Shown one piece after another: positions 26,574 through 33,749 of a stretch of 64,000 nt of DNA (the first letter of the stretch is position 1; each line of letters begins with the position of its first letter). Below the pieces are notes generated by a model. It was not told the DNA's origin. It saw only the letters and a program-made list of their open reading frames with translations, and searched no databases. The stretch comes from Eubacterium sp. (GTDB lineage: Bacteria > Bacillota > Clostridia > Lachnospirales > Lachnospiraceae): positions 31,009 to 95,008 of the forward strand of contig JAAWDZ010000060.1 in the NCBI GenBank assembly GCA_022794015.1, in the 5' to 3' direction. The position numbers and the translations under genes were made by a program.

Positions 26574-28172
26574 ATGGAAAACAGAAACGGTTATTTCAGA
26601 CCAATGATAGAAGGTGACAGGCTGTGTCTTGAGATTTTTCCGGCAGAGGAAGGCGGGAAGGCGCTTGATGTCAGAGAAGTTGTTTCTTATCTGACCAGTG
26701 AGGGATATCATGAATATGATACAAAGTCAATCAGTCAGGCGGTTACGTCATCCGTACCGGAGCAGGTTTATGTCGGTAAAGCCAAAACAAAAGCCATCAA
26801 TGAGAAAGTGCTGATTGACTTGTCTTTGGATGCCATGCTGGTTCGCTGTACATTTTATCCGGCATCCATGGGCGGGCGTGCAATCACCAGAGAAGACATA
26901 CAGGATGCCTTACAGCACCAAAAGATCGTATACGGCATAGATGAGAATATGGTGGGACGTCTGCTGCAGTACAGGGAGTACTGTACGGAGTACCTGATTG
27001 GGAAAGGAACGCCACCGACGCTTGGCAGGGATGCCAAAATTGAGTATTATTTTTCCACCAGCAAGAGCTTAAAACCCAAACACAATGATGACGGTTCCGT
27101 GAATTATCATGATTTGAATGTGATCAGTAAGGTAGAAGCGGATCAGATGATTGCAAAGCTGATACCTGCAGTACCTGGCAAGGCGGGAAGGGATGTGCTG
27201 GGCGGTGAATTAAGGCCGAGGGATGTGAAAGAACTCAAATTTTCCTTTGCGAACAATATCCGGATATCGGAAGATGGAACCGAGCTGTATTCCGAAGTGA
27301 CCGGGCATGCATCTTTGGTACAGGGAAAGGTATTTGTTTCCAGTGTTTACGAAGTTCCGGCAGATGTAGACAATTCCGTCGGTGATATCAATTATCCGGG
27401 CAACGTATCCGTAAAAGGAAATGTGAAGAGCGGTTTTGTTATTTATGCGGATGGCGATATTCTGGTGGAAGGCGTTGTGGAAGGCGCAAAGCTTTATGCG
27501 GGCGGCCAGATTATCGTACAGCATGGAATTCATGGTATGGGCAAGGGAGTGCTTTCCGCCAAAGGAAATGTGATTGCCAAATTTATCGAAGGCGCAACAG
27601 TGAAATCCGGCGGCTATGTAGAAACAGAATCCATTATTCAGAGCAAGGTTTCCGCCAATACGGAGGTAAACGTCAGCGGCGGGAAAGGTTTTATCCGGGG
27701 CGGAAGTGTAAGGGCAGGCAATAAGGTGTCTGCGCGGATCATCGGTTCTGAAATGGGAACGGCTACGAGCGTAGAGGTTGGCGTAGAACCCGAAAAGCTG
27801 GAGCACTATCAGAATTTGCAGGAGCAGGCAAAGGAAATTGCAAAAAAAATCGAGCAGATCCGTCCGGTTCTGATCAATTACAGTGAAAAGCTAAAGGCAG
27901 GCGTAAAGCTGCCTCCGGATAAAGCACATTTTATGAAGACACAGGTGATGGCGCTTAAGACACTGCAGGGGCAGCTTGCGCCGCTCAATGAAGAAATAAA
28001 TTCCCTGCGTATGAATTTTGTAAGCGCAGTAAGGGCAAAAATAGAAGTACAAAGTGTAATCTATCCCGGAGTAAACATCAAGATTTCAGAACTGTCCATG
28101 ACAACGAAAACCGACAGGAAGTTTTGTCAGTTTTATAAAGCAGACGGAGAAATTAAAGTGGCAAATCTCTGA
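26574..28172 (+). CDS. FapA/DUF342 family protein
   Basis: A 532-residue protein of the FapA (flagellar assembly protein A, DUF342) family. The N-terminal domain (about 1-175) is followed by a parallel beta-helix-like stretch rich in Gly and Val (YPGNVSVKGNVKSGFVIYADG, then GGYVETESIIQSKVSANT) and a C-terminal coiled coil (about 400-470). The family is found beside flagellar or sporulation genes and its activity is unclear. ATG 26574 is behind GGGAGG; the TTG at 26568 is less likely. Confidence 0.85.
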   Translation: MENRNGYFRPMIEGDRLCLEIFPAEEGGKALDVREVVSYLTSEGYHEYDTKSISQAVTSSVPEQVYVGKAKTKAINEKVLIDLSLDAMLVRCTFYPASMGGRAITREDIQDALQHQKIVYGIDENMVGRLLQYREYCTEYLIGKGTPPTLGRDAKIEYYFSTSKSLKPKHNDDGSVNYHDLNVISKVEADQMIAKLIPAVPGKAGRDVLGGELRPRDVKELKFSFANNIRISEDGTELYSEVTGHASLVQGKVFVSSVYEVPADVDNSVGDINYPGNVSVKGNVKSGFVIYADGDILVEGVVEGAKLYAGGQIIVQHGIHGMGKGVLSAKGNVIAKFIEGATVKSGGYVETESIIQSKVSANTEVNVSGGKGFIRGGSVRAGNKVSARIIGSEMGTATSVEVGVEPEKLEHYQNLQEQAKEIAKKIEQIRPVLINYSEKLKAGVKLPPDKAHFMKTQVMALKTLQGQLAPLNEEINSLRMNFVSAVRAKIEVQSVIYPGVNIKISELSMTTKTDRKFCQFYKADGEIKVANL

Positions 28173-28194
28173 GAAATGGTAAGGGGTGGTAAAA

Positions 28195-28512
28195 ATGGCA
28201 GTAGGACCGGTGACATTAAACGGGATGATTCCAAGGACGCAGGATATTGGAATGTTAAAGCAGCAGGAAGACAGCAAGCCCATGATAGATCAGCAGAATA
28301 TTCAGGCGCAGATTAAGACGCAGGAACACAGGCAGTTAAAGCAGGTCCATCAGGCAGACGACGCCGAGCAGCATGAGAAGCGGTACGATGCAAAGGAAAA
28401 AGGCAGCAATGAGTATAAAGGCCAGCAGAATAAAAAGAAAAAGCAGGAAGAGCAAAAGGACAATCAGGCCAGTTATACATGGGAAGGCGGCCGTTTTGAC
28501 ATGAAAATATAG
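28195..28512 (+). CDS. Small charged protein of unknown function in the flagellar operon
   Basis: A 105-residue product dominated by Gln, Lys, Glu and Asp (for example KQEEQKDNQASYTWEGG), with no membrane segment and a likely disordered middle. AAGGGGTGG precedes ATG 28195; the ORF track start at 28186 overlaps that site. It sits between the FapA-like and SwrB-like genes. No family is recognised, and the low complexity makes homology hard to judge by eye. Confidence 0.7.
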   Translation: MAVGPVTLNGMIPRTQDIGMLKQQEDSKPMIDQQNIQAQIKTQEHRQLKQVHQADDAEQHEKRYDAKEKGSNEYKGQQNKKKKQEEQKDNQASYTWEGGRFDMKI

Positions 28513-28524
28513 AGGAGATTAGAC

Positions 28525-29220
28525 ATGACAGGAATAGAGATTCTATTACTGGTAATCGGAGTAGTATTTTATGTTGCCAGTTTCTTTATTACGGAAAAAT
28601 TAGGTCCTGGTGAGCTAAATAAAATTGGAGAACTGAGTAATGATGAAATCCAGAAGGTAATGGAGCGTGAGCTTGAAAAGGCCGTCGGGGAAATTGAAGG
28701 TAAGGTAGAGGAAAAGGTAGAAGAGGCTCTTTTAAATTCCGAGCGCTCCATGGAAAAAGAATGTAATGAGAAAATAATGGCAATCAGTGAATTTTCGGAT
28801 ACTGTTTTAGAATCCATGAATAAAACGCATAATGAAATTATGTTTCTTTACAGTATGTTAAATGACAAACATACGGAACTGACAAAGCTTTCGGTGGAAA
28901 TGCAGGAGCTTTCAGTGGAGCTGGAAAGAAAAGATGAGAAAATCGCAACCCATCTGACCCAGAATGTACCTGTGAATAACGTAAAGATGGATTTCGTACA
29001 GGAAGAAGAAGAGCGGCCGATATTTAAGGAAGGGCTGGATGCTGAAATTTTGTCCGAAGCAGATTTTCCGGCAGATCCGGAAGAGGGCAATCACAATGCG
29101 GCAATTCTGGCATTGTATAAAGAAGGCAAGTCCAGCATTGATATTGCAAGAGAACTGGCCCTGGGACTTGGAGAAGTGCAATTGGTAATCGGACTGTATG
29201 AAGGGAAAAGGAAAAAGTGA
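28525..29220 (+). CDS. SwrB/YlxL-like membrane protein (DUF6115 type)
   Basis: The 231 residues comprise one N-terminal membrane helix (GIEILLLVIGVVFYVASFF), a long coiled coil (about 40-140), and a C-terminal helix-turn-helix-like segment (ILALYKEGKSSIDIARELALGLGEVQLVIGL). This layout and its place soon after the sigma-28 gene match SwrB (YlxL) of Bacillus, which activates export-gate assembly. Residue identity was not measured, so orthology is inferred. It overlaps the next start as GTGA. Confidence 0.75.
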   Translation: MTGIEILLLVIGVVFYVASFFITEKLGPGELNKIGELSNDEIQKVMERELEKAVGEIEGKVEEKVEEALLNSERSMEKECNEKIMAISEFSDTVLESMNKTHNEIMFLYSMLNDKHTELTKLSVEMQELSVELERKDEKIATHLTQNVPVNNVKMDFVQEEEERPIFKEGLDAEILSEADFPADPEEGNHNAAILALYKEGKSSIDIARELALGLGEVQLVIGLYEGKRKK

Positions 29221-29843
29221 AATTAAAATATTATCTTAGAGGAATGGGAATAGGAATTGTTATTACTACACTTCTTTTTATGATATTTATTTCCATACAC
29301 AAAAATGACGGAACAGGGCAGAGCGTGGGTGAACCGCAGCAGAATACGGAATCGAAAACTGTCGCGCAGTTACAGGAAAGTACGCAGGAAGCTCTTGTAG
29401 AAACCGAAACAGCTCAGCCTGTTCTGGAGAAAAATCAGAAGCCGTCCGACGTGTCCGGACAGAAGGATAAGAATACAGAGACGAATTTAGCTCCGGATAA
29501 AACGGCGCCAGCAGATACGGCAAAGGGCGAAAAGCCCGAAACACCCGAAACACCAAAACCTGAAAAAAAACCGGAGCCGGAATCCGAAACGCAGCCGCAG
29601 CCGCCAAAACAGCAGGAGCCACAGAAAGAGGAAAAGGTGCGGATTGAAATCAGCGGAGGGCAGTATTCCGACACGGTGTGCAAAAAGCTTGCGGAAGCAG
29701 GGCTGGTGGACGATGCAAAAGCGTTTAATGATTATCTGGTGCAGAAAGATTACGATAACTCTATTTTGCCGGGAGTATATGAAATACCGAAGGGCGCTAC
29801 TTATGAAGAAATTGCAGTACTGCTGACAACCAAGGTAAGATGA
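29217..29843 (+). CDS. MltG/YceG N-terminal-like membrane protein lacking the catalytic domain
   Basis: The 208 residues have an N-terminal membrane helix (about 9-26), a Pro/Glu/Gln/Lys-rich linker (30-140), and a C-terminal LysM-like fold of the MltG/YceG N-terminal region (VRIEISGGQYSDTVCKKLAEAGLVDD). The transglycosylase domain with its catalytic Glu is absent, so enzymatic activity is not expected. The start is GTG 29217, overlapping the previous stop. It is the last gene of the operon here and may act at the cell wall. Confidence 0.75.
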   Translation: MKLKYYLRGMGIGIVITTLLFMIFISIHKNDGTGQSVGEPQQNTESKTVAQLQESTQEALVETETAQPVLEKNQKPSDVSGQKDKNTETNLAPDKTAPADTAKGEKPETPETPKPEKKPEPESETQPQPPKQQEPQKEEKVRIEISGGQYSDTVCKKLAEAGLVDDAKAFNDYLVQKDYDNSILPGVYEIPKGATYEEIAVLLTTKVR

Positions 29844-29851
29844 AAAAATAC

Positions 29852-29879
29852 TTGACACTTCATGGCTTCTGTGTTAAAT
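29852..29879 (+). promoter_or_regulatory. Promoter of the infC operon
   Basis: -35 TTGACA (29852-29857), a 16-bp spacer and -10 TTAAAT (29874-29879); TATAAT also occurs at 29880-29885 but would be 22 bp away from the -35. It lies just after the flagellar operon and 270 bases before infC, giving a long leader transcript. Confidence 0.6.
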
Positions 29880-29887
29880 TATAATAG

Positions 29888-30149
29888 TTGTTGAAAGCAA
29901 GCAGAGTATCCACTCTCACCTAAGCGCAATTGGGCGACTTATGGTTTATAGTTTAGGCAGCATTTTGCTGTTTATAGAATTTTGTAGTGGATAGAATTTT
30001 TCTGTCCGCTTTTTTATTCTAATAGGAAATATGGTTGCAATAGCAACCGCGCTCCGGCGCGAGTCCGTCAGGTTGGACTCTTTGTTCTGATTGCCCAAAC
30101 AGCCGGATGGCAGTCAGTGTTTGAATATTTATTTTGGAGGTGCACAACC
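29888..30149 (+). promoter_or_regulatory. infC leader with terminator/antiterminator switch (L20-leader type)
   Basis: The 5' UTR contains TATCCACT (29907-29914), exactly complementary to AGTGGATA (29986-29993), which overlaps the left arm of the terminator at 29987-30016. The two pairings exclude each other, the layout of an attenuator. Three tandem hairpins follow (GGTTGCaataGCAACC, GCGCtccgGCGC, GAGTCC...GGACTC; 30033-30080). In Firmicutes the infC-rpmI-rplT operon is known to be repressed by L20 through such a leader; that this one senses L20 is inferred. Confidence 0.7.
29987..30016 (+). terminator. Leader terminator upstream of infC
   Basis: GTGGATAGAA/TTCTGTCCGC forms a 10-bp stem with two G-U pairs and a 3-base loop, followed by seven T residues (CTTTTTTATTC). 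It lies inside the infC leader, so it acts as an attenuator rather than at a gene end. Confidence 0.8.
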
Positions 30150-30656
30150 ATTAGCGATTTAATGATTAATGAACAGATCAGGGACAGAGAAGTACGCCTG
30201 ATTGGGGTAAACGGGGAACAGCTTGGTATTATGCCGACGAGGGAAGCCATGAAGCTTGCCGAAGAAGCGGAGCTTGATTTGGTGAAGATAGCGCCTACGG
30301 CAAAACCGCCTGTATGCAAGATTATTGATTACGGCAAGTACAGGTATGAGCTGGCAAGGAAAGAAAAGGAAGCTAAGAAGAAGCAGAAGGTTGTTGAAGT
30401 TAAGGAAATTCGTATGTCACCGAATATAGAATCCAATGATTTGCAGACCAAAATGAATGCGGCTAAGAAATTCCTTACAAAAGGTAACAAAGTAAAAGTC
30501 ACACTGCGTTTTCGAGGACGTGAGATGACTCACATGCAGAGCAGCAGGCATATCTTAGATGATTTTGCAGAAAGCCTTGCAGACGTAGCAGTTATAGAGA
30601 AGGCGCCAAAGGTAGAAGGCAGAAGTATCAGCATGGTGCTTTCAGAGAAAAAATAG
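30150..30656 (+). CDS. infC: Translation initiation factor IF-3 with ATT start
   Basis: IF-3 prevents 70S formation and checks the start codon. The 168-residue product shows [22 protein letters not shown] and the C-terminal [13 protein letters not shown]. The best start is ATT at 30150, 9 bases after GGAGG (30136-30140). GTG 30117 lies upstream of this site and ATG 30162 is too far from it. An AUU start is known for infC in Bacillus and Escherichia coli, where it lets IF-3 limit its own translation, so the ORF-track start is rejected. Confidence 0.92.
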   Translation: MSDLMINEQIRDREVRLIGVNGEQLGIMPTREAMKLAEEAELDLVKIAPTAKPPVCKIIDYGKYRYELARKEKEAKKKQKVVEVKEIRMSPNIESNDLQTKMNAAKKFLTKGNKVKVTLRFRGREMTHMQSSRHILDDFAESLADVAVIEKAPKVEGRSISMVLSEKK

Positions 30657-30678
30657 TATATTTAAGGAGGAAACGACT

Positions 30679-30876
30679 ATGCCCAAAATGAAAACCAGCA
30701 GAGCAGCTGCAAAACGCTTTAAAGCTACAGGAACAGGAAAGTTAAAAAGGAATAAAGCTTATAAGAGCCATATTTTGACGAAGAAAAGTCCTAAGAGGAA
30801 GAGAAATCTCAGAAAGTCTGCAATTGTAGATTCGTCAAATGTTAAGTCAATGAAGAAGATTTTACCGTATTTATAG
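30679..30876 (+). CDS. rpmI: 50S ribosomal protein L35
   Basis: A 65-residue, very basic protein starting [21 protein letters not shown] and continuing [18 protein letters not shown], the full L35 signature. AAGGAGGAAACG precedes the ATG. It sits between infC and rplT in the conserved order. Confidence 0.98.
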   Translation: MPKMKTSRAAAKRFKATGTGKLKRNKAYKSHILTKKSPKRKRNLRKSAIVDSSNVKSMKKILPYL

Positions 30877-30900
30877 GATTGATATAAGGAGGGACAGACA

Positions 30901-31257
30901 ATGGCAAGAGTAAAAGGCGGTATGAATGCCAGGAAAAAACACAATAGAGTTTTAAAATTGGCGAAAGGATACAGAGGAGCCAGATCCAAACAGTACAGGA
31001 TTGCAAAGCAGTCTGTTATGAGAGCATTAGCTACTGCATATGCCGGAAGGAAAGAAAGGAAACGGCAGTTCCGTAATCTTTGGATTGCACGTATTAATGC
31101 GGCTGCAAGGATAAACGGGATTTCTTACAGCAAATTTATGTATGGACTGAAGCTGGCAGGTGTGGATATTAACCGTAAAATGCTGGCTGAGATGGCAGTA
31201 AATGATGCCGAAGGATTTGCAGAGCTGGCAGAGCTTGCGAAGAGCAAGGTAGCTTAA
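30901..31257 (+). CDS. rplT: 50S ribosomal protein L20
   Basis: A 118-residue basic protein, [26 protein letters not shown]..., with the C-terminal [19 protein letters not shown] typical of L20. L20 is needed early in 50S assembly and is the likely repressor of its own operon through the infC leader. A rho-independent terminator follows. Confidence 0.98.
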   Translation: MARVKGGMNARKKHNRVLKLAKGYRGARSKQYRIAKQSVMRALATAYAGRKERKRQFRNLWIARINAAARINGISYSKFMYGLKLAGVDINRKMLAEMAVNDAEGFAELAELAKSKVA

Positions 31258-31281
31258 TTTAAGTAAATATGGGACAGGCAG

Positions 31282-31311
31282 AGGATCTCGCGGATGCGGG
31301 ATCCTTTTTTT
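31282..31311 (+). terminator. Terminator of the infC-rpmI-rplT operon
   Basis: AGGATCTCGC-ggat-GCGGGATCCT stem followed by seven T residues, 25 bases after the rplT stop. Confidence 0.9.
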
Positions 31312-31352
31312 GGAAGGAATGTTAATTTTAACTAGGAATCATATGGAAAAAG

Positions 31353-31361
31353 TGGTATGAT
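31353..31361 (+). promoter_or_regulatory. Possible extended -10 promoter for galE
   Basis: TGGTATGAT has the TGn extension plus a -10-like TATGAT (31356-31361), about 30 bases before the galE start. No good -35 is present, so the call is tentative. Confidence 0.35.
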
Positions 31362-31391
31362 AATAATAACATGATAAAGGAGGATGATTTT

Positions 31392-32408
31392 ATGGCAATT
31401 TTAGTAACAGGCGGCGCCGGATATATTGGCAGCCATACATGTGTAGAGTTGTTAAATGCAGGCTATGAGGTAGTAGTACTGGACAATTTGTGCAATTCCA
31501 GTGAGAAATCCTTAGACCGTGTAAAACAGATTACCGGCAAGGATGTAAAATTTTACAAAGGCGATATATTAGATCGCGATATTTTGCAGAAGCTGTTGGA
31601 AACAGAAGAGATTGAGAGCTGTATTCATTTTGCAGGACTGAAGGCGGTTGGTGAATCTGTAGCGAAGCCATGGGAATATTACAGCAATAATATTTCCGGG
31701 ACACTGACGCTGGTAGACGAGATGCGTAAACATGGATGCAAAAATATTATTTTCTCATCCTCTGCAACGGTTTATGGGGATCCTGCTATGATTCCGATTA
31801 CCGAGGAGTGCCCGAAGGGTACCTGCACGAATCCATACGGTTGGTCGAAGTCTATGTTAGAGCAGATCTTAAGCGATATGCAGAAAGCAGATCCGGAGTG
31901 GAATGTAATACTTCTGCGTTACTTTAATCCGATTGGCGCGCATAAGAGCGGTTTAATCGGTGAGAATCCAAACGGTATCCCAAATAATCTGATGCCTTAT
32001 ATTACACAGGTTGCCGTTGGCAAATTAAAGGAACTGGGTGTATTTGGCAACGATTACGATACACCGGACGGAACCGGCGTAAGAGATTATATCCACGTAG
32101 TAGACCTGGCAGTAGGCCATGTAAAAGCCATTGACAAGCTGAAAGAAAACGTGGGACTTGGCATTTATAACCTGGGTACGGGAGTTGGATACAGCGTGCT
32201 GGATATTGTAAAGAACTTTGAAGAGGCAACTGGTGTGGATATACCTTATTCTATTAAGCCAAGAAGGCCTGGCGATATCGCAACCTGTTATTCCGACGCC
32301 ACGAAGGCAAAAGAAGAGATGGGATGGACCGCACAGTATGGCATCAAAGAGATGTGCGCAGATTCCTGGAACTGGCAGAAAAATAATCCAAACGGATATG
32401 ATGAATAA
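31392..32408 (+). CDS. galE: UDP-glucose 4-epimerase
   Basis: GalE interconverts UDP-glucose and UDP-galactose in the Leloir pathway and supplies UDP-galactose for polysaccharides. The Rossmann NAD site reads [17 protein letters not shown], the catalytic YxxxK is in [12 protein letters not shown] near residue 148, and the substrate region has [11 protein letters not shown]. 338 residues. ATG 31392 has AAGGAGG 8 bases upstream; the ORF-track ATG at 31371 lies before that site. It stands alone, though a large beta-galactosidase gene lies 5 kb downstream. Confidence 0.96.
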   Translation: MAILVTGGAGYIGSHTCVELLNAGYEVVVLDNLCNSSEKSLDRVKQITGKDVKFYKGDILDRDILQKLLETEEIESCIHFAGLKAVGESVAKPWEYYSNNISGTLTLVDEMRKHGCKNIIFSSSATVYGDPAMIPITEECPKGTCTNPYGWSKSMLEQILSDMQKADPEWNVILLRYFNPIGAHKSGLIGENPNGIPNNLMPYITQVAVGKLKELGVFGNDYDTPDGTGVRDYIHVVDLAVGHVKAIDKLKENVGLGIYNLGTGVGYSVLDIVKNFEEATGVDIPYSIKPRRPGDIATCYSDATKAKEEMGWTAQYGIKEMCADSWNWQKNNPNGYDE

Positions 32409-32423
32409 AAAATAAAAAAACGC

Positions 32424-32452
32424 TTGCAATTTATAAAATAATGTGCTATAGT
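32424..32452 (+). promoter_or_regulatory. Promoter of tRNA-Glu
   Basis: -35 TTGCAA (32424-32429), a 17-bp spacer and -10 TATAGT (32447-32452), 14 bases before the first base of the tRNA. Confidence 0.7.
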
Positions 32453-32466
32453 AATAAACGGTTCAT

Positions 32467-32538
32467 GGTTCGTTGGTCAAGCGGTTAAGACGCCGCCCTC
32501 TCACGGCGGAAACAGGGGTTCGATTCCCCTACGAACTG
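32467..32538 (+). tRNA. tRNA-Glu (CTC)
   Basis: The cloverleaf is complete: acceptor GGTTCGT/ACGAACT, D arm with GGTCAAGCGGTTAAGAC, anticodon stem CCGCC/GGCGG around the loop CTCTCAC (anticodon CTC, reading GAG), and T arm AGGGG-TTCGATT-CCCCT. The first pair is G-T(U) and the discriminator is G. The 3' CCA is not encoded and must be added. 72 bases. Confidence 0.96.
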
Positions 32539-32540
32539 TT

Positions 32541-32604
32541 CTGTTTATTATAAACAGCCCAACCCGAAAGTTCTGATGCCTGATTACTGGTTTCAGAACT
32601 TTTT
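32541..32604 (+). terminator. Hairpins and terminator after tRNA-Glu
   Basis: CTGTTTAttaTAAACAG (32541-32557) is a perfect small hairpin just after the tRNA. It is followed by AAAGTTCTGA (32567-32576) pairing with TCAGAACTTT (32593-32602) and more T residues. The second is a plausible intrinsic terminator; the first may guide 3' trimming of the tRNA. Confidence 0.6.
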
Positions 32605-32623
32605 CAATAGAAGGAGTGCGCAT

Positions 32624-33124
32624 ATGGCATTATTAGAGAACTGGCAGAAAGTTGCCTATAATGAGAAAACAGACAAGCAGGAACTTCAGAGATTCTGGCA
32701 GAGATATTTTCTTCTGGAAAAGGGCGTGTATGAAAAGCTGCTTACGAATCCGGACGAAAAGGTAGAGGGTACGGTAAAAGAGCTGGCAGAGAAGTATGGT
32801 TTGAGTATTATGGATATGACAGGTTTTCTGGATGGCATCAACGACAGCCTGATCGAGCCGAATCCGATTGATACGATGGAAGAAGACACAAAAGTAAGTC
32901 TGGCATTTGACAAAGAAAAGCTGTATAAGAATATGGTGGATGCAAAGGCAGACTGGCTATATGAGCTGCCGATGTGGGATGAGATCTACGATCCGGAGAC
33001 CAAAAAGAGACTGTACCTGGAGCAGAAGAAGTCAGGCACAGTCATTGTCGGTAAGAAGGTCGGACGCAACGATCCCTGCCCCTGCGGAAGCGGCAAGAAG
33101 TACAAACACTGCTGCGGAAGATAA
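32624..33124 (+). CDS. SEC-C metal-binding domain protein
   Basis: A 166-residue soluble protein whose last 20 residues are a SEC-C zinc motif ([17 protein letters not shown]), like that at the C-terminus of SecA. The rest is a helical domain of unknown fold (for example [20 protein letters not shown]). The function is unknown; family members are often called YecA-like or SEC-C proteins. ATG 32624 follows AAGGAGTG. No partner is evident between tRNA-Glu and thrS. Confidence 0.85.
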   Translation: MALLENWQKVAYNEKTDKQELQRFWQRYFLLEKGVYEKLLTNPDEKVEGTVKELAEKYGLSIMDMTGFLDGINDSLIEPNPIDTMEEDTKVSLAFDKEKLYKNMVDAKADWLYELPMWDEIYDPETKKRLYLEQKKSGTVIVGKKVGRNDPCPCGSGKKYKHCCGR

Positions 33125-33200
33125 AGCGGAAACAGCCAGACAGTCGCTATCCCAGGGATGGTCAAATTGTTGAACCGCGATTTGTGTGTATCGTGAAGCA

Positions 33201-33231
33201 TGTAACAGAGCAGCTTGTCGGAGCTGTTACA
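33201..33231. repeat. GTAACAG hairpin repeat, second copy
   Basis: TGTAACAGAGCAGCTTGTCGGAGCTGTTACA has 8-bp perfect outer arms. It closely matches GTAACAGGGCGGCTTGCCTGAACTGTTGC at 10783-10811 over its whole length, so it looks like a dispersed repeat or RNA motif. There is no T-run after it. Confidence 0.6.
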
Positions 33232-33254
33232 ATAAAGCCGGTTTATAACTGAAA

Positions 33255-33581
33255 GTATACAGATAATACGTAGAAGAGAAGAGTAAGCTGTGGCAATGCA
33301 GCAGAGAGAGATGCCCGCAAAAGAGGCATATGCCATTTTTGTGAGTGCTGGAAGCATCTTTGCAGGAAGCAGCCGAAGACTACCTCTGAGTGGCCCCAAT
33401 CCGGCCCGGTGATTCCGTTATCGTCAAAATGAGAATATTTTCCCGGAATGTATCTGAAATCAGGAATGTATTTCAGATCTGTGTATGGGTGTAACAGTTT
33501 GGACAGGGAAAATAAAATCTGGGTGGAACCGCGGTAAATGCCGCCCCTGATGCATGTTATGTGTATCAGGGGCGGCATTTT
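33255..33581 (+). promoter_or_regulatory. T-box leader controlling thrS
   Basis: The T-box core GGGTGGAACCGCGG (33521-33534) and the linker CCGTTATC (33415-33422) are present. Candidate threonine specifiers ACT (33379-33381) and ACC (33382-33384) lie next to each other in GAAGACTACCTCTGAG at the 3' side of Stem I. Uncharged tRNA-Thr should pair with the specifier and with TGGA in the antiterminator and so prevent the terminator from forming. The exact 5' end is not defined by eye. Confidence 0.9.
33538..33581 (+). terminator. T-box terminator hairpin
   Basis: ATGCCGCCCCTGAT (33538-33551) pairs exactly with ATCAGGGGCGGCAT (33565-33578) and is followed by TTTT. It competes with the antiterminator that uses the T-box core just upstream. 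Confidence 0.92.
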
Positions 33582-33749
33582 ACATTTCGTTCTGGCCGTT
33601 GCCGAACAGGCGTCAATCCGGCGAAGAAAGGATACTGCGCATATAAGGAATATGGCTGCTGTTGTGGCTGTAAGATTGTGCGGGCGTGCATCTGGCGGAA
33701 AGTCAGGTGCAGGATAGATTCTGGGAGCAGTAAATAAAGAAAGGATGGA

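Larger units (their letters stand above)
33125..33749. other. Gene-free region before thrS: hairpin plus T-box leader
   Basis: No convincing ORF is present. The first part (33125-33250) holds a hairpin TGTAACAG...CTGTTACA (33201-33231). The middle (about 33255-33581) is the thrS T-box. The final part (33582-33749) lies between its terminator and the thrS ribosome binding site, and shows nothing further that I can name. Confidence 0.8.

Noticed and set aside
30117-30149. GTG start for infC as given in the ORF track
   Set aside because: It places the Shine-Dalgarno sequence inside the gene and adds residues absent from IF-3.
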